A stretch of DNA of 64,000 bases, from assembly GCA_964372115.1 (NCBI GenBank), contig CAYJPN010000002.1:172976-236975 (forward strand). The letters run 5' to 3'. Positions 17,911 through 27,194 of this stretch are shown piece after piece (position 1 is the first letter of the stretch; each line of letters opens with the position of its first letter). The translations under genes were made by a program, and so were the position numbers. Origin of the DNA: CG2-30-36-16 sp964372115. GTDB taxonomy: Bacteria; Bacteroidota; Ignavibacteria; Ignavibacteriales; Ignavibacteriaceae. The notes beneath the pieces were generated by a model that was not told where the DNA came from, did not search any database, and saw only the letters and a program-made list of their open reading frames with translations.

Positions 17911-18426
17911 GTGCCAGAATATTTCCTAATTGCAAAGATAGATTCTGTTTACGGAAAAAACGGATTTGTAAAAATTTCTTCTTATACAGATTTTCCCGAC
18001 CGGTTTAATGGTCTCGAAAAAGTGTACATAGATTTTTTTAATAACAAAAAAAAATTTTTAGTAGAAGAAACCAAACAAACAAAAGCCTCTATCAACTTAA
18101 AGTTTAAAAACTTTGAAAATGATAAAGACGTACAGATTCTTATCGGAAAAGATGTTTTTGTTGAGAGCTCTGATGTTGTTAAACTGCCCGAAAATTATTT
18201 TTTTATCCACGATTTAGTGGGCTGCGAAATAATTAAAGACGGTGTTAAATTTGGTTCAGTTATAGACGTTCTTAATTATCCTGCAAATAGCGTATATGTT
18301 GTTAAAGACATTAACGGGCGCGAGGTTTTAATTCCGGCTGTTGAGCATTTTATTGATATTGTAAATACCGAAAAAAAACAAATTACACTTAAGCCCGGTA
18401 TAGAATTGTATGATGATGAGTATTGA
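17911..18426 (+). CDS. rimM: Ribosome maturation factor RimM
   Basis: The 171-residue protein has two beta-barrel domains: the RimM N-domain (KIDSVYGKNGFVKI) and a C-terminal PRC barrel (VGCEIIKDGVKFGSV, then VLIPAVEHFIDIV). It helps 30S head assembly around S19. It starts at GTG and its last codons overlap the start of trmD. Confidence 0.93.
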   Translation: MPEYFLIAKIDSVYGKNGFVKISSYTDFPDRFNGLEKVYIDFFNNKKKFLVEETKQTKASINLKFKNFENDKDVQILIGKDVFVESSDVVKLPENYFFIHDLVGCEIIKDGVKFGSVIDVLNYPANSVYVVKDINGREVLIPAVEHFIDIVNTEKKQITLKPGIELYDDEY

Positions 18427-19090
18427 TATTATTTCGGCTGTTCCGGATATTTTTGAAAGCCCTCTTAATTCAAGCATATTGAAGAGAGCGCAAAACAAAG
18501 GAAAAGTTGAAATTGTAATTCATAATCTTCGAGATTATGCTTTTAACAAACATAAACAGATTGACGATAAACCTTTTGGCGGTGGCGCGGGAATGGTATT
18601 AAAACCTGAACCTTTTTTTGAATGTATTGAAAAACTGCAAAGCAAAAAAAAATACGATCATATTATTTTTACTTCGCCGCGTGGAAAAATTTTCGATCAA
18701 AAAACCGCAAACCGGTTATCTCTTTCGGGTAACATTTTGTTCGTAACAGGTCATTACAAAGATATTGACGACCGTGTTAGAGAAACTTTTGCTACCGAAG
18801 AATTGTCAATTGGTAATTTTATTTTAACAGGCGGCGAGTTGCCTGCTCTTTTAATGGTTGATGCAATAATTCGACTTATACCCGGTGTCTTAAATGACAG
18901 TGAATCTGCATTGAACGATTCATTTATTGACGATGAAACAATTGAAGCCCCGGCATTTACAAGACCGGCTGATTACCGTGGAATTAAGGTTCCCGAAGTT
19001 CTCCTTTCGGGTAACGACAAAGAAATAAAAAAATGGAAAACGGAGCAGTCAAAAATATTGACTGAACGTTGGAGAAATTATAATAACTAG
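18410..19090 (+). CDS. trmD: tRNA (guanine37-N1)-methyltransferase
   Basis: The 226-residue SPOUT enzyme has the knot motifs FGGGAGMVLKPEP, TGHYKDIDDRV and LTGGELPALLMVDAI. It makes m1G37 in tRNAs reading CNN codons. Three ATGs in a row (18410, 18413, 18416) are possible starts; all overlap the rimM end, so translation is coupled. The last of the three gives the usual MSIDIIS N-terminus. Confidence 0.96.
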   Translation: MMMSIDIISAVPDIFESPLNSSILKRAQNKGKVEIVIHNLRDYAFNKHKQIDDKPFGGGAGMVLKPEPFFECIEKLQSKKKYDHIIFTSPRGKIFDQKTANRLSLSGNILFVTGHYKDIDDRVRETFATEELSIGNFILTGGELPALLMVDAIIRLIPGVLNDSESALNDSFIDDETIEAPAFTRPADYRGIKVPEVLLSGNDKEIKKWKTEQSKILTERWRNYNN

Positions 19091-19103
19091 CGGAGATGAA
19101 ACA

Positions 19104-19445
19104 ATGGCTAACTTAAGCAAAATATTACCCGATCAGATGAAAAATGATTATCCCCTGTTTGACGCGGGCGATCATGTACGGGTACATGTTAGAGTAATTG
19201 AAGGAGATAAAGAAAGAATTCAGCCCTTCGAAGGAGACGTAATAAGCGTTAGAGGCGGCGGATTAAACAAAACATTTACCGTAAGAAAAGTATCCGGCGG
19301 AATTGGTGTTGAAAGAATTTTCCCTTTCCACTCACCGAAAATTTCAAAGATTGAACTTTTAAAACAAGGTAATGTAAGAAGAGCAAAACTTTACTACTTA
19401 AGAAATCTTTCGGGTAAAGCTGCAAGAATTAAATCAAAAGTTTAA
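19104..19445 (+). CDS. rplS: 50S ribosomal protein L19
   Basis: The 113-residue protein has the L19 core (DHVRVHVRVIEGDKERIQPF, FTVRKVSGGIGVERIFP, AKLYYLR). It is the last gene of the ffh-rplS operon, with a strong terminator 23 bp downstream. Confidence 0.97.
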   Translation: MANLSKILPDQMKNDYPLFDAGDHVRVHVRVIEGDKERIQPFEGDVISVRGGGLNKTFTVRKVSGGIGVERIFPFHSPKISKIELLKQGNVRRAKLYYLRNLSGKAARIKSKV

Positions 19446-19467
19446 TTCCTCCTTTATAATTCTTGAT

Positions 19468-19500
19468 GGGTGCTTTAATCGGCACCCTTTTTATTTTTTT
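19468..19500 (+). terminator. Intrinsic terminator after rplS
   Basis: GGGTGC and GCACCC form a stem around TTTAATCG, followed by a 13-nt stretch that is almost all T. Confidence 0.9.
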
Positions 19501-19599
19501 GTGTAAACTCACAAAATACAACAAACAGCAAGCTACCTACACATCTTTAATTCGCTCGAAACATTTCTTATTTTTACAAAAACAAATTGAAAAAACATT

Positions 19600-20352
19600 A
19601 TGAAGTTATTTTTCCCCGATAATATATTCGCCTCACTAATTGCTAAAAATCTTAAAGGAAAACATGAAGTTAATTTTCTCCCTTCATCTCTGCTCGCAAA
19701 AAAAATAAGTGAAGATGAAAACAGCGCAGCGCTAATACCGTCCACCGATTTGTTGCAGCATAAAGAATTATTTGTTTCAAAAAAGTTTGGAATATCATTC
19801 GATGGAGAACTTTCGAACTCGTATATTTATTTCAAACCTGGTGAGGAAGAATTAAAAGAAATTGCGCTTTACGGAGATGTTTCTTCGCTGGAAGCATTGT
19901 TAACCAAAATATTATTCAAAGAAGTTTATAACTCGGATGTTTCAATAAAAATATTAACCGATGAGGCGCAGTTTGACAAAAACAACCTTGTTGTTTCCGG
20001 TGACAAAAACTTTATTACCGGAATATTTAAAAAAGGTTTAAGTTTTGCCGATGAGTTAACCGACTATTTGAATTTGCCATTTGTTAATTTTATTGCCGCC
20101 AGCCGGTCATCAAAGCTAATTGAAGAATTAAATGAAAAATCAAAAAATATTTCTGAAGCAATTTATACTTCTATTGATAATGGAGAGAATCTGGAAAAAT
20201 ATCCGGTCGAAGCTATTGAATTTATAAAGCTGCATATAGCGGAAGTGATATATGAATTTGATGAGCAGGATGTTGAAGGGATAACACAGCTTGTTATGCT
20301 TCCTTATTTGCATGGAATAACAAAAGATATTTTTGAATTAAAGTTTGTTTAA
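19600..20352 (+). CDS. Uncharacterised protein, possibly MqnA/MqnD-like
   Basis: The 250-residue soluble protein has no signal peptide. The succession of an ALIPSTDLL segment, ISFDGELSNSYIYF, a substrate-loop-like region and LNLPFVNFIAAS parallels the MqnA/MqnD (futalosine-pathway) periplasmic-binding-like fold, where a GLPFVFAVW segment sits in the same place. Similarity is by eye and distant, and key residues could not be checked. It is a single gene between the rplS terminator and a minus-strand accessory patch. It could equally be an unrelated binding-fold protein. Confidence 0.4.
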   Translation: MKLFFPDNIFASLIAKNLKGKHEVNFLPSSLLAKKISEDENSAALIPSTDLLQHKELFVSKKFGISFDGELSNSYIYFKPGEEELKEIALYGDVSSLEALLTKILFKEVYNSDVSIKILTDEAQFDKNNLVVSGDKNFITGIFKKGLSFADELTDYLNLPFVNFIAASRSSKLIEELNEKSKNISEAIYTSIDNGENLEKYPVEAIEFIKLHIAEVIYEFDEQDVEGITQLVMLPYLHGITKDIFELKFV

Positions 20353-20433
20353 ATCCGGATATTTTATCGGGGGATATTTTTATGACGAACATTAGATAAA
20401 ACTACTGCCGGCATAATGAATATTTAATATCGA

Positions 20434-21348
20434 TCAATGTTTACTTGTTTTTAAAAAAACTCTAAATTGCATTCTGGCGGATATCACTTCATTATGAGTC
20501 AGTTCGGTATGAATAAATATCAATCGATTATTCATTAAGTCAGTTAATTTTAATTCATTCTCTTCTGTTTTGAAGTATTGTATATTCCACGCATCAAAAT
20601 CATGCATCAAATTTTCTGTTTCGTTTTTTGTTCCGCCGTTATCGGTATAAATATTTATGAATCTTCCTGTAAAGTTTTCAATCCAGTGAACATATTTTTC
20701 AGTTTGTCCATAAAGTGCATCAAATAAAATTACATCAGAAATGTTTTGTGTCAATCCTCCGTGCATTAAATAAAATGAAATAACGCGGTACGCGCCGCTG
20801 TGTCCCGCCAAAATTATGTTGCCGACTGCTAATGATTTTATTTTCTTTTTCTTATTTAAGTACTTTAGAACATCGTCTGTTAAATTATTTAAACCATCCT
20901 TTTCTTCTAACTTTCCGCCGTAAGAATCCGGTGAGTTTTTGGGTCCTTCAGGGAAAACAAAGATTGCATTTTTGTTGCTTTCACAAAATTGCTCTATCAG
21001 TTTAAACTGTGCGCAGGAGCTGTCAATATTATTATACCAGCCGTGGAAATAAAAAACAAAATTAATTTTATCCGTTTGCCTAAAGCCTCTTGGAATGAAG
21101 ATAGCCACACTGCTGTCATTATAATGTTCTTGAGCAGAAAAGAAATTGTTGTTGTATGTGTGCCCCATTGCGCGTTCAGAATGAGGAAATGGTGCAGATG
21201 AGAATTGAGGAACGAACAACTCACCAAGATGTGCGTATCTTTCAGTTAGCGGTTGGGAAAATGATATCCCAACAAAAGATAAAAACACAAAGATGATTAG
21301 AGTAAAATTTTTTTTCAATTTCCTTTTTTCAATTCTTGACTGTAACAA
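20434..21348 (-). CDS. Secreted alpha/beta-hydrolase-like protein
   Basis: The 304-residue protein has a hydrophobic signal peptide (through SFSQP). An HGWYNN oxyanion-type strand precedes the nucleophile elbow AGHSGAYR (GxSxG) and a late His candidate (HTELTHNE). An esterase or peptidase of the alpha/beta hydrolase fold is inferred, acting in the periplasm or outside; the substrate is unknown. The listed start is TTG. A TTG 30 bp downstream (21318) after AAAAGG would give a tidier signal peptide. It trails the PUA-like gene by 62 bp and may or may not be co-transcribed. Confidence 0.65.
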   Translation of the reverse strand: MLQSRIEKRKLKKNFTLIIFVFLSFVGISFSQPLTERYAHLGELFVPQFSSAPFPHSERAMGHTYNNNFFSAQEHYNDSSVAIFIPRGFRQTDKINFVFYFHGWYNNIDSSCAQFKLIEQFCESNKNAIFVFPEGPKNSPDSYGGKLEEKDGLNNLTDDVLKYLNKKKKIKSLAVGNIILAGHSGAYRVISFYLMHGGLTQNISDVILFDALYGQTEKYVHWIENFTGRFINIYTDNGGTKNETENLMHDFDAWNIQYFKTEENELKLTDLMNNRLIFIHTELTHNEVISARMQFRVFLKTSKH

Positions 21349-21410
21349 ACTATGGGTGCCAAATTATTCATTTTGGGTAAGTTGTGTCTGCTGAGGAACT
21401 GTTTCTCATT

Positions 21411-21935
21411 TTATTGCCTCAATCTATTAAGAATATTTCCTATGCCACCATTGTTTCTGATCACTTCGCTATCTACATTAAGAAATAATCCACGTGGATT
21501 ATATTCAATAGAATAACCTATTATTCTACAAAAATCGCCCCAACTTTTATGTACGAATTCATGATCAAGAAAAAAAATAAATGGATATTTTTTTTTACCC
21601 CACAAAAAATTTGAGAATGAACGAAACTTTTCATGTCTATACGCAATTACTTCACAAAGATGCATATGCGGGGATTCTAGTTTCTCAACTAAGAGCACCC
21701 AATCACCTCTGGTTAAATGTTCAATCATATAGTGCGCTCCATTTGGGACACCCCAACAATGAACCTTACCATCAAGACAGTCTGTAGAAAAATGTCTATA
21801 TATGCTATTTTGAAATCTTACTTGATTTGTCGGAATATATCTTTTAATATCTGCAATATTAATTTTAGTAAATATTGTATTTGTGAAATTCTCATTTGAT
21901 CCTTCAGGTCCAACATGATGATAATAAAGAGCCAT
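21411..21935 (-). CDS. PUA-like (EVE/SRA-type) putative nucleic-acid reader
   Basis: The 174-residue protein has no signal peptide. The pattern CWGVPNGAHY (60-69), GDWVLLVE (77-84) and then a strand (EVIAYRHE), WGKKKYPFIFFLDH (112-125) resembles PUA-superfamily domains such as EVE and related readers of modified bases, which are often fused or linked to restriction enzymes. The fold call is inferred from the motif layout and not proven. It lies 16 bp after the stop of the sacsin-like ATPase/DUF3883 gene on the same strand, so the two very likely work together. Confidence 0.5.
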   Translation of the reverse strand: MALYYHHVGPEGSNENFTNTIFTKINIADIKRYIPTNQVRFQNSIYRHFSTDCLDGKVHCWGVPNGAHYMIEHLTRGDWVLLVEKLESPHMHLCEVIAYRHEKFRSFSNFLWGKKKYPFIFFLDHEFVHKSWGDFCRIIGYSIEYNPRGLFLNVDSEVIRNNGGIGNILNRLRQ

Positions 21936-21951
21936 TATATTTCTCGCTATA

Positions 21952-24414
21952 TTATTTATTTAATCTGGTTGGATACCATTTATTATACGCGAACGATACT
22001 TTTGTTTCATCAATTTTATTTAGATCACTTCCTGCAAGGACACTGATTACTGGATTCTTAAGTGCTTCGCTAACTACATATACATAATATAGTTCGCTTT
22101 CTTTTTTTAAGGTTAAGTACTCATTTACACTTAAATAAATTTCAGGTTGAGATTTAGCACTTCCCTTTACTTCTATAAGTCGTTTCTTGTTATCTTGCGA
22201 CTGAGAAATTATATCATAACCTGGTTTATCAGATCCAGCTAATTCGCGCGCCGTACGATTTTCATTTTTTTCAAATTCAAGTGTTTTACGAATTGCTATC
22301 CTTTCGATTAAATTTTTATCTTCACTCTTTTTATCAACTCCCAGTTTTAGAAAAAATGATTTGACAAGGGTTTTATTTATTTGATCTGAATGTTGAATAA
22401 AAACAAGACTAAGAAATTGTAAAGGAAAATCTATCAATCCAATTTTACATAACTCTTCTAACCTATGCTTTTCAGATTCGTACTCAGTGGCAAAAAGAAG
22501 CTCATCGGGTTTCAACCAATCGTCATTCTTCGAAGGGAGGGTGATAAAATTAAATTTTGAAAGATCAATTTTTTGGTGTATCGGAATTAAAAGATTAATA
22601 TATTCAATTTTTTCTTCGGAACTTTTTGATAACCATTCATTTCCAGATATTATTATTTCATCATTCTCAATTAATTTCTGCCTGACTAGCCTGTCATTCA
22701 GTTCTTTAAAACAATTTTTATTATGACTTTTAAGTAATTTCGAAAACTTTGAAAAGTTTGAATTAACGCTGATCAGAGGGTGTGGTAAATTAATATTACT
22801 TTGAAGCAAACCTGGTATTTCTACATTATTTGTATTCTCAAAACATGTCGAGGGTGAGGTTAGCTTGTAGTCGAGAGTTGGTATAATTTTCTGATCCGTT
22901 AGTGCAATTCGATCCCAAAATTCTTTATACTTAACATTGTATCTATGATGCATTCGAAAATAACTTCGGTCATATTTTTTAAGAACAAAAGCATATAACC
23001 CTAAGAACCATTCAATTCTTTTTTCATCTATTTTAAACTCAAATAGTTTTTGACCAAATTTTAAATATGAGAAAGGATCGTATTCAGATGACGCTATCTT
23101 ACGAGAATAGTCATTTAAATATGTTTTGCAATTTCTGTGCAGTGGATATTTTTGCGGATACAAATGACCCCAATCACCATCATCTAATAGATCTATAAAT
23201 TCAGCGTCTAACCAAACTATGTCATCTTTTTTAACATAAATATTTCCCTCTGTTAGAAAAACATTTTCGTTCTCTAAATATGCTTTGAGAGGCAAAATAA
23301 TTTTTTCTATAAAAAGACTATGACCGTTTGTACTTGCTGAAAAGAGTATATTAGTAAAATTTAATTTCCAATTTTCGCTATTCTTAAAAATTGGGATACA
23401 CTTTTGTATTATAAGGTCAAATAATTGAGTAGCAATCCAATTATTCCATTTACTAGCTCTATCAATATCCCCCCTCCCAAGATTGGTTATAAAATCAGCT
23501 TGTATTAAAAATTTTAAACCACTTTCAATTTCCCTTAACGGTATAAAGCTAAAGACACCAATATGAGCAGTGGCTTTGATTTCGGGCACTAAATTATTTG
23601 AACTATCCAATTTAAATACTGCTGAAATCTCACGAACTTTAACATTTGATCTTTCCCAATCAATTGTAATCTGATCTTCTTTCACTTCATCGGGAACTAA
23701 AATATTATCTTTGATCACCAGCCAATTTTCATTTAATTGATTTTCTTTTATGGTCCAAATAGAATAATCTGGGTTTTGGCTTTGCAAAGATTTACTAAAA
23801 TGTCTTTCAGTTTTATTTATTTCGTTAATGAGGGATATTGATTGTATATTCTTAAGAAATAATAATATCCTATTACTTATATGTGCTTCAGTTAATTCAT
23901 TTTGTAATCTATCGACAAATTTTTCAGATTTAATTTCAATTATGAATTTAGTATTGTCCTCATCTCCTGATCCATCTTCTTCCCATATCGGTGTAACCTG
24001 CCAAGGAAATTTTTCCTGATTCCATGCAAATTTTGAAAAGCTAAAACTATACGGAGAAGAAACTACTTTAACAAAGTTTGAGATTAGAAAAACAGATTTG
24101 AAACCAACTCCTAAATACCCAATATAATTATCTAAGGATTTGTCTGAATTTCCAACAGTACATAAGCTTTGAATATTGCTTTCTGTAAATGGATTTCCAT
24201 CATTTGAAATTATGAGTTTATCTTTAGTCAGGCGTACAAAGAATTTTGTACTCTTTTCATCATCAGCATTCTGTAAAAATTCCATCAAAAAACTTTCGTA
24301 TCTAGGAAAAGCTTTTTGTAATCTATCAATTGCGCCAGATAGTGATTTGAGTACTATTTGGTTTGAGGATTCTATCTGACTTTTGATGTTGTCGATAAAT
24401 GATTTAGCATCCAT
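21952..24414 (-). CDS. Sacsin-type GHKL ATPase with C-terminal DUF3883 domain
   Basis: The 820-residue protein starts with a Bergerat-fold ATPase of the sacsin/HSP90 type: the N-box FLQNADDE (47-54), NDGNPF (71-76) and the GVGFKS lid motif (102-107). A long middle region has no recognised motif. Residues ~730-800 match DUF3883: GYDI (D734), then IEVKG (E748, K750) and SVNEY, the D...ExK spacing of restriction-endonuclease-like folds. An ATP-gated nuclease or DNA-processing role is inferred, as in MORC-like/GHKL restriction systems. It is visibly more AT-rich than the flanking serA/hutU genes. The leader has no clear Shine-Dalgarno. Confidence 0.75.
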   Translation of the reverse strand: MDAKSFIDNIKSQIESSNQIVLKSLSGAIDRLQKAFPRYESFLMEFLQNADDEKSTKFFVRLTKDKLIISNDGNPFTESNIQSLCTVGNSDKSLDNYIGYLGVGFKSVFLISNFVKVVSSPYSFSFSKFAWNQEKFPWQVTPIWEEDGSGDEDNTKFIIEIKSEKFVDRLQNELTEAHISNRILLFLKNIQSISLINEINKTERHFSKSLQSQNPDYSIWTIKENQLNENWLVIKDNILVPDEVKEDQITIDWERSNVKVREISAVFKLDSSNNLVPEIKATAHIGVFSFIPLREIESGLKFLIQADFITNLGRGDIDRASKWNNWIATQLFDLIIQKCIPIFKNSENWKLNFTNILFSASTNGHSLFIEKIILPLKAYLENENVFLTEGNIYVKKDDIVWLDAEFIDLLDDGDWGHLYPQKYPLHRNCKTYLNDYSRKIASSEYDPFSYLKFGQKLFEFKIDEKRIEWFLGLYAFVLKKYDRSYFRMHHRYNVKYKEFWDRIALTDQKIIPTLDYKLTSPSTCFENTNNVEIPGLLQSNINLPHPLISVNSNFSKFSKLLKSHNKNCFKELNDRLVRQKLIENDEIIISGNEWLSKSSEEKIEYINLLIPIHQKIDLSKFNFITLPSKNDDWLKPDELLFATEYESEKHRLEELCKIGLIDFPLQFLSLVFIQHSDQINKTLVKSFFLKLGVDKKSEDKNLIERIAIRKTLEFEKNENRTARELAGSDKPGYDIISQSQDNKKRLIEVKGSAKSQPEIYLSVNEYLTLKKESELYYVYVVSEALKNPVISVLAGSDLNKIDETKVSFAYNKWYPTRLNK

Positions 24415-24593
24415 TGTTATATAAAATTAATTATTATGATTTCACTGCCAAGAAGAAATCCTAAATCTCTACATGACTAACACTAATTACATTTGTATTT
24501 TCACTTATTTTCTTAAGCATTTCAGCAGTTGCCGCGGTTTACAATTTCAATGTACAGCAAGCTGCGATTCCGCCCCTCACAAGTTGTTACGAA

Positions 24594-25514
24594 TTATTTA
24601 TTAACCTGGAAAGTTGTATCGCCGTTGGCAAAGAAATTATTTATCTGATTAGCGGCTGCAATACCGGCATTGTTATTTGCTTCGGAAGTTTGCGCCCCCA
24701 TTTTTTTAGGAGTAAAATAACAACGGTCAGGAAATTTACTTAAAAGTTCGGAAGAAGTATCCGCCTGAATATCGGAGAGATACTTAAAATCATTTCTCTC
24801 TTGCAGCATCGTCATTAAACCTTCTTCATCAATAACTTCTTTTCTTGCTGTGTTTACAAGTGTTGCTCCTTTTGGCATTTTACTTAGCAGTTCGTAATTA
24901 ATACTTTTCTTTGTTTTGTCGTTCGCTGGAATATGCAGCGAAACATACTGATTTGAAGCATATAGTTCATCAACTGAACTGTAAACTTTTACACTGTCCG
25001 CTTCAATAACATCGGCGGGTATGAAAGGATCAAAAGCGCTTACTATCATTCCGAAAGCCTGCGCAATTTTTGCAACAAGTTTACCTACATTGCCGTATGC
25101 ATGGATGCCGAGAGTTTTTCCTTTTAGCTCGGTGCCGGACTTTCCATTGAAGAATCCTCTCGCACTGTAAACCATCAACCCGAGAGCTAATTCTGCTACT
25201 GCATTTGAGTTTTGACCCGGTGTGTTCATCACTACAACATTTTTTGCGGTTGCGGCTTTTAGGTCTACGTTGTCATAACCCGCACCGGCTCTTACAACAA
25301 TTTTTAATTCAGGAGCCGCGTTAAAAACAGCTTCATCAATTATATCGCTTCTGATGATGATGGCATTCGCATCTTTTACCGCTTCGTGCAGTTGTGCGGT
25401 ATTTTCATATTTCTCAAGCAGAGCAAATTTGTGTCCCGCATTTTCAACTATCGGTTGAATTTCTTTTATAGCTGATGGTGCAAATGGCTTTTCGGTTGCA
25501 ACTAAAATTTTCAT
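24594..25514 (-). CDS. serA: D-3-phosphoglycerate dehydrogenase, Bacteroidota short type
   Basis: The 306-residue NAD-dependent D-2-hydroxyacid dehydrogenase fold has a nucleotide loop, GIHAYGNVG (136-144), and the catalytic arginine NTARKEVID (R224). The place of the usual catalytic histidine (TPH) reads TPKKMGAQT, with K270, as I recall for the short 3-PGDH family of Bacteroides relatives. It has no ACT domain. It would make 3-phosphohydroxypyruvate for serine. It is the last gene of the add-unknown-hutU-serA run, 13 bp after hutU. GAGG precedes the ATG. Confidence 0.82.
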   Translation of the reverse strand: MKILVATEKPFAPSAIKEIQPIVENAGHKFALLEKYENTAQLHEAVKDANAIIIRSDIIDEAVFNAAPELKIVVRAGAGYDNVDLKAATAKNVVVMNTPGQNSNAVAELALGLMVYSARGFFNGKSGTELKGKTLGIHAYGNVGKLVAKIAQAFGMIVSAFDPFIPADVIEADSVKVYSSVDELYASNQYVSLHIPANDKTKKSINYELLSKMPKGATLVNTARKEVIDEEGLMTMLQERNDFKYLSDIQADTSSELLSKFPDRCYFTPKKMGAQTSEANNNAGIAAANQINNFFANGDTTFQVNK

Positions 25515-25527
25515 ATAAACCTCATTA

Positions 25528-27192
25528 TTATTTTAACATCGGAATATTTACGCCAAACTTTTTAGCGTTTTCAATTGCCCTTTCGTAACCTGCATCGGCA
25601 TGACGTACTATCCCCATGCCGGGGTCATAAGTAAGAACACGTTCTAATCTTTCTTCGGCTTCTTTTGTCCCGTCGGCAACTACAACCATACCTGCATGTA
25701 TTGATTTGCCAATGCCGACGCCTCCGCCGTGATGAACAGAAACCCAACTGGCTCCACCGATTGCGTTGAGCAGGGCATTAAGAATAGGCCAGTCTGCAAT
25801 CGCATCGCTTCCGTCCTGCATCGCTTCTGTCTCGCGGTTTGGTGATGCAACAGAACCGCAGTCGAGGTGATCGCGCCCGATTACAATTGGAGCCTTTACT
25901 TTTCCCGTGGAAACGAGATCATTAAATATTTTTCCCATTTTTGCCCGCTCACCGTAACCAAGCCAGCAAATACGCGAAGGCAGTCCCTGGAAATGAACTT
26001 TCTTTTGAGCCATTTCAATCCAGTTTATTAATGGTCTGTTATCGGGGAAAGCTTCGATGACAGCTCTGTCGGTTTCGTAAATATCTTCAGGATCGCCGGA
26101 GAGTGCTGCCCATCGGAATGGACCTTTGCCATCACAAAAGAGAGGTCGGATAAATTCGGGTACAAATCCCGGGATGTCGAACGCGTTTTCAACTCCATTA
26201 TCTTTTGCCTCACCTCTTATATTATTTCCATAATCAAAAGCAACTGCGCCGCGTTTTTGGAATTCGAGCATCGCATTTACGTGAGTAACAATAGTAGCGC
26301 GGGATAGTTTTATATATTTTTGCGGGTCAGTTTTTCTAAGTTCAACAGCTTCTGCAAACATCATCCCCATCGGAACATAACCGTTAAGTGTATCGTGCGC
26401 GGATGTTTGATCGGTGATGATATCCGGGATGATATTTTTTTCAAGGATCATGGGGAGTACTTCACCTGCGTTCCCAATCAATCCAACCGAAATTGATCTT
26501 CCTTCTGATTTCGCTTTTAATACGATATCAATAGCTTCATCAAGGTTTTCAGACATTACATCGAGATACCCGGTGTCCAATCTTTTTTGAATTCTACTTC
26601 TGTCCACATCGATACCGAGAAAAGCAGCGCCGTTCATTGTTGCTGCAAGCGGTTGTGCGCCGCCCATACCGCCAAGCCCGGCAGTTAATAAAAATTTTCC
26701 TTTAAGTGTTTTATCAAAATATTTATTGGCGCATTCTGCAAATGTTTCATACGTTCCCTGCAATATTCCCTGAGTACCGATATAAATCCAGCTACCCGCT
26801 GTCATTTGCCCGTACATCGTTAATCCCAATGCTTCAAGTCGTCTAAATTCATCCCAGCTCGCCCAGTGGGGAACTAACATAGAATTGGAAATGATAACAC
26901 GAGGTGCATTTGTATGAGTCTTAAAAACAGCAACTGGTTTACCCGATTGCACTAAAAGTGTTTCGTCGTTTTCAAGATTTTTTAATGTTTCAATAATTGC
27001 TTCATAAGCTTCCCATGAACGGGCAGCTTTTCCTCTGCCGCCGTAAACAACAAGTTCGGCAGGATTTTCTGCAACCTCCGGATCGAGGTTATTCATCAAC
27101 ATACGCATAGCCGCTTCCTGCACCCAGCCTTTACAAGAAAGTTCTGTGCCGTGCGGCGCGTGAATGTTAATTTTTTCTTCTGCAGATATCAT
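25528..27192 (-). CDS. hutU: Urocanate hydratase
   Basis: The 554-residue protein has the urocanase signature GLGGMGGAQPLAATMNGA, the QTSAHDTLNGY region and the active-site segment RDHLDCGSVASPNRETEAM. It adds water to urocanate with tightly bound NAD, the second step of histidine degradation. The other hut genes (hutH, hutI, hutG) are not in this window. Its ATG follows the upstream stop by two bases, implying coupling to the 111-residue protein. Confidence 0.95.
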   Translation of the reverse strand: MISAEEKINIHAPHGTELSCKGWVQEAAMRMLMNNLDPEVAENPAELVVYGGRGKAARSWEAYEAIIETLKNLENDETLLVQSGKPVAVFKTHTNAPRVIISNSMLVPHWASWDEFRRLEALGLTMYGQMTAGSWIYIGTQGILQGTYETFAECANKYFDKTLKGKFLLTAGLGGMGGAQPLAATMNGAAFLGIDVDRSRIQKRLDTGYLDVMSENLDEAIDIVLKAKSEGRSISVGLIGNAGEVLPMILEKNIIPDIITDQTSAHDTLNGYVPMGMMFAEAVELRKTDPQKYIKLSRATIVTHVNAMLEFQKRGAVAFDYGNNIRGEAKDNGVENAFDIPGFVPEFIRPLFCDGKGPFRWAALSGDPEDIYETDRAVIEAFPDNRPLINWIEMAQKKVHFQGLPSRICWLGYGERAKMGKIFNDLVSTGKVKAPIVIGRDHLDCGSVASPNRETEAMQDGSDAIADWPILNALLNAIGGASWVSVHHGGGVGIGKSIHAGMVVVADGTKEAEERLERVLTYDPGMGIVRHADAGYERAIENAKKFGVNIPMLK

Positions 27193-27194
27193 TA

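Noticed and set aside
20434..21348. Third member of the ATPase/PUA-like defence unit
   Set aside because: It has a signal peptide and hydrolase fold, is 62 bp away, and an extracytoplasmic enzyme does not fit an intracellular DNA-sensing unit; kept as a separate gene.
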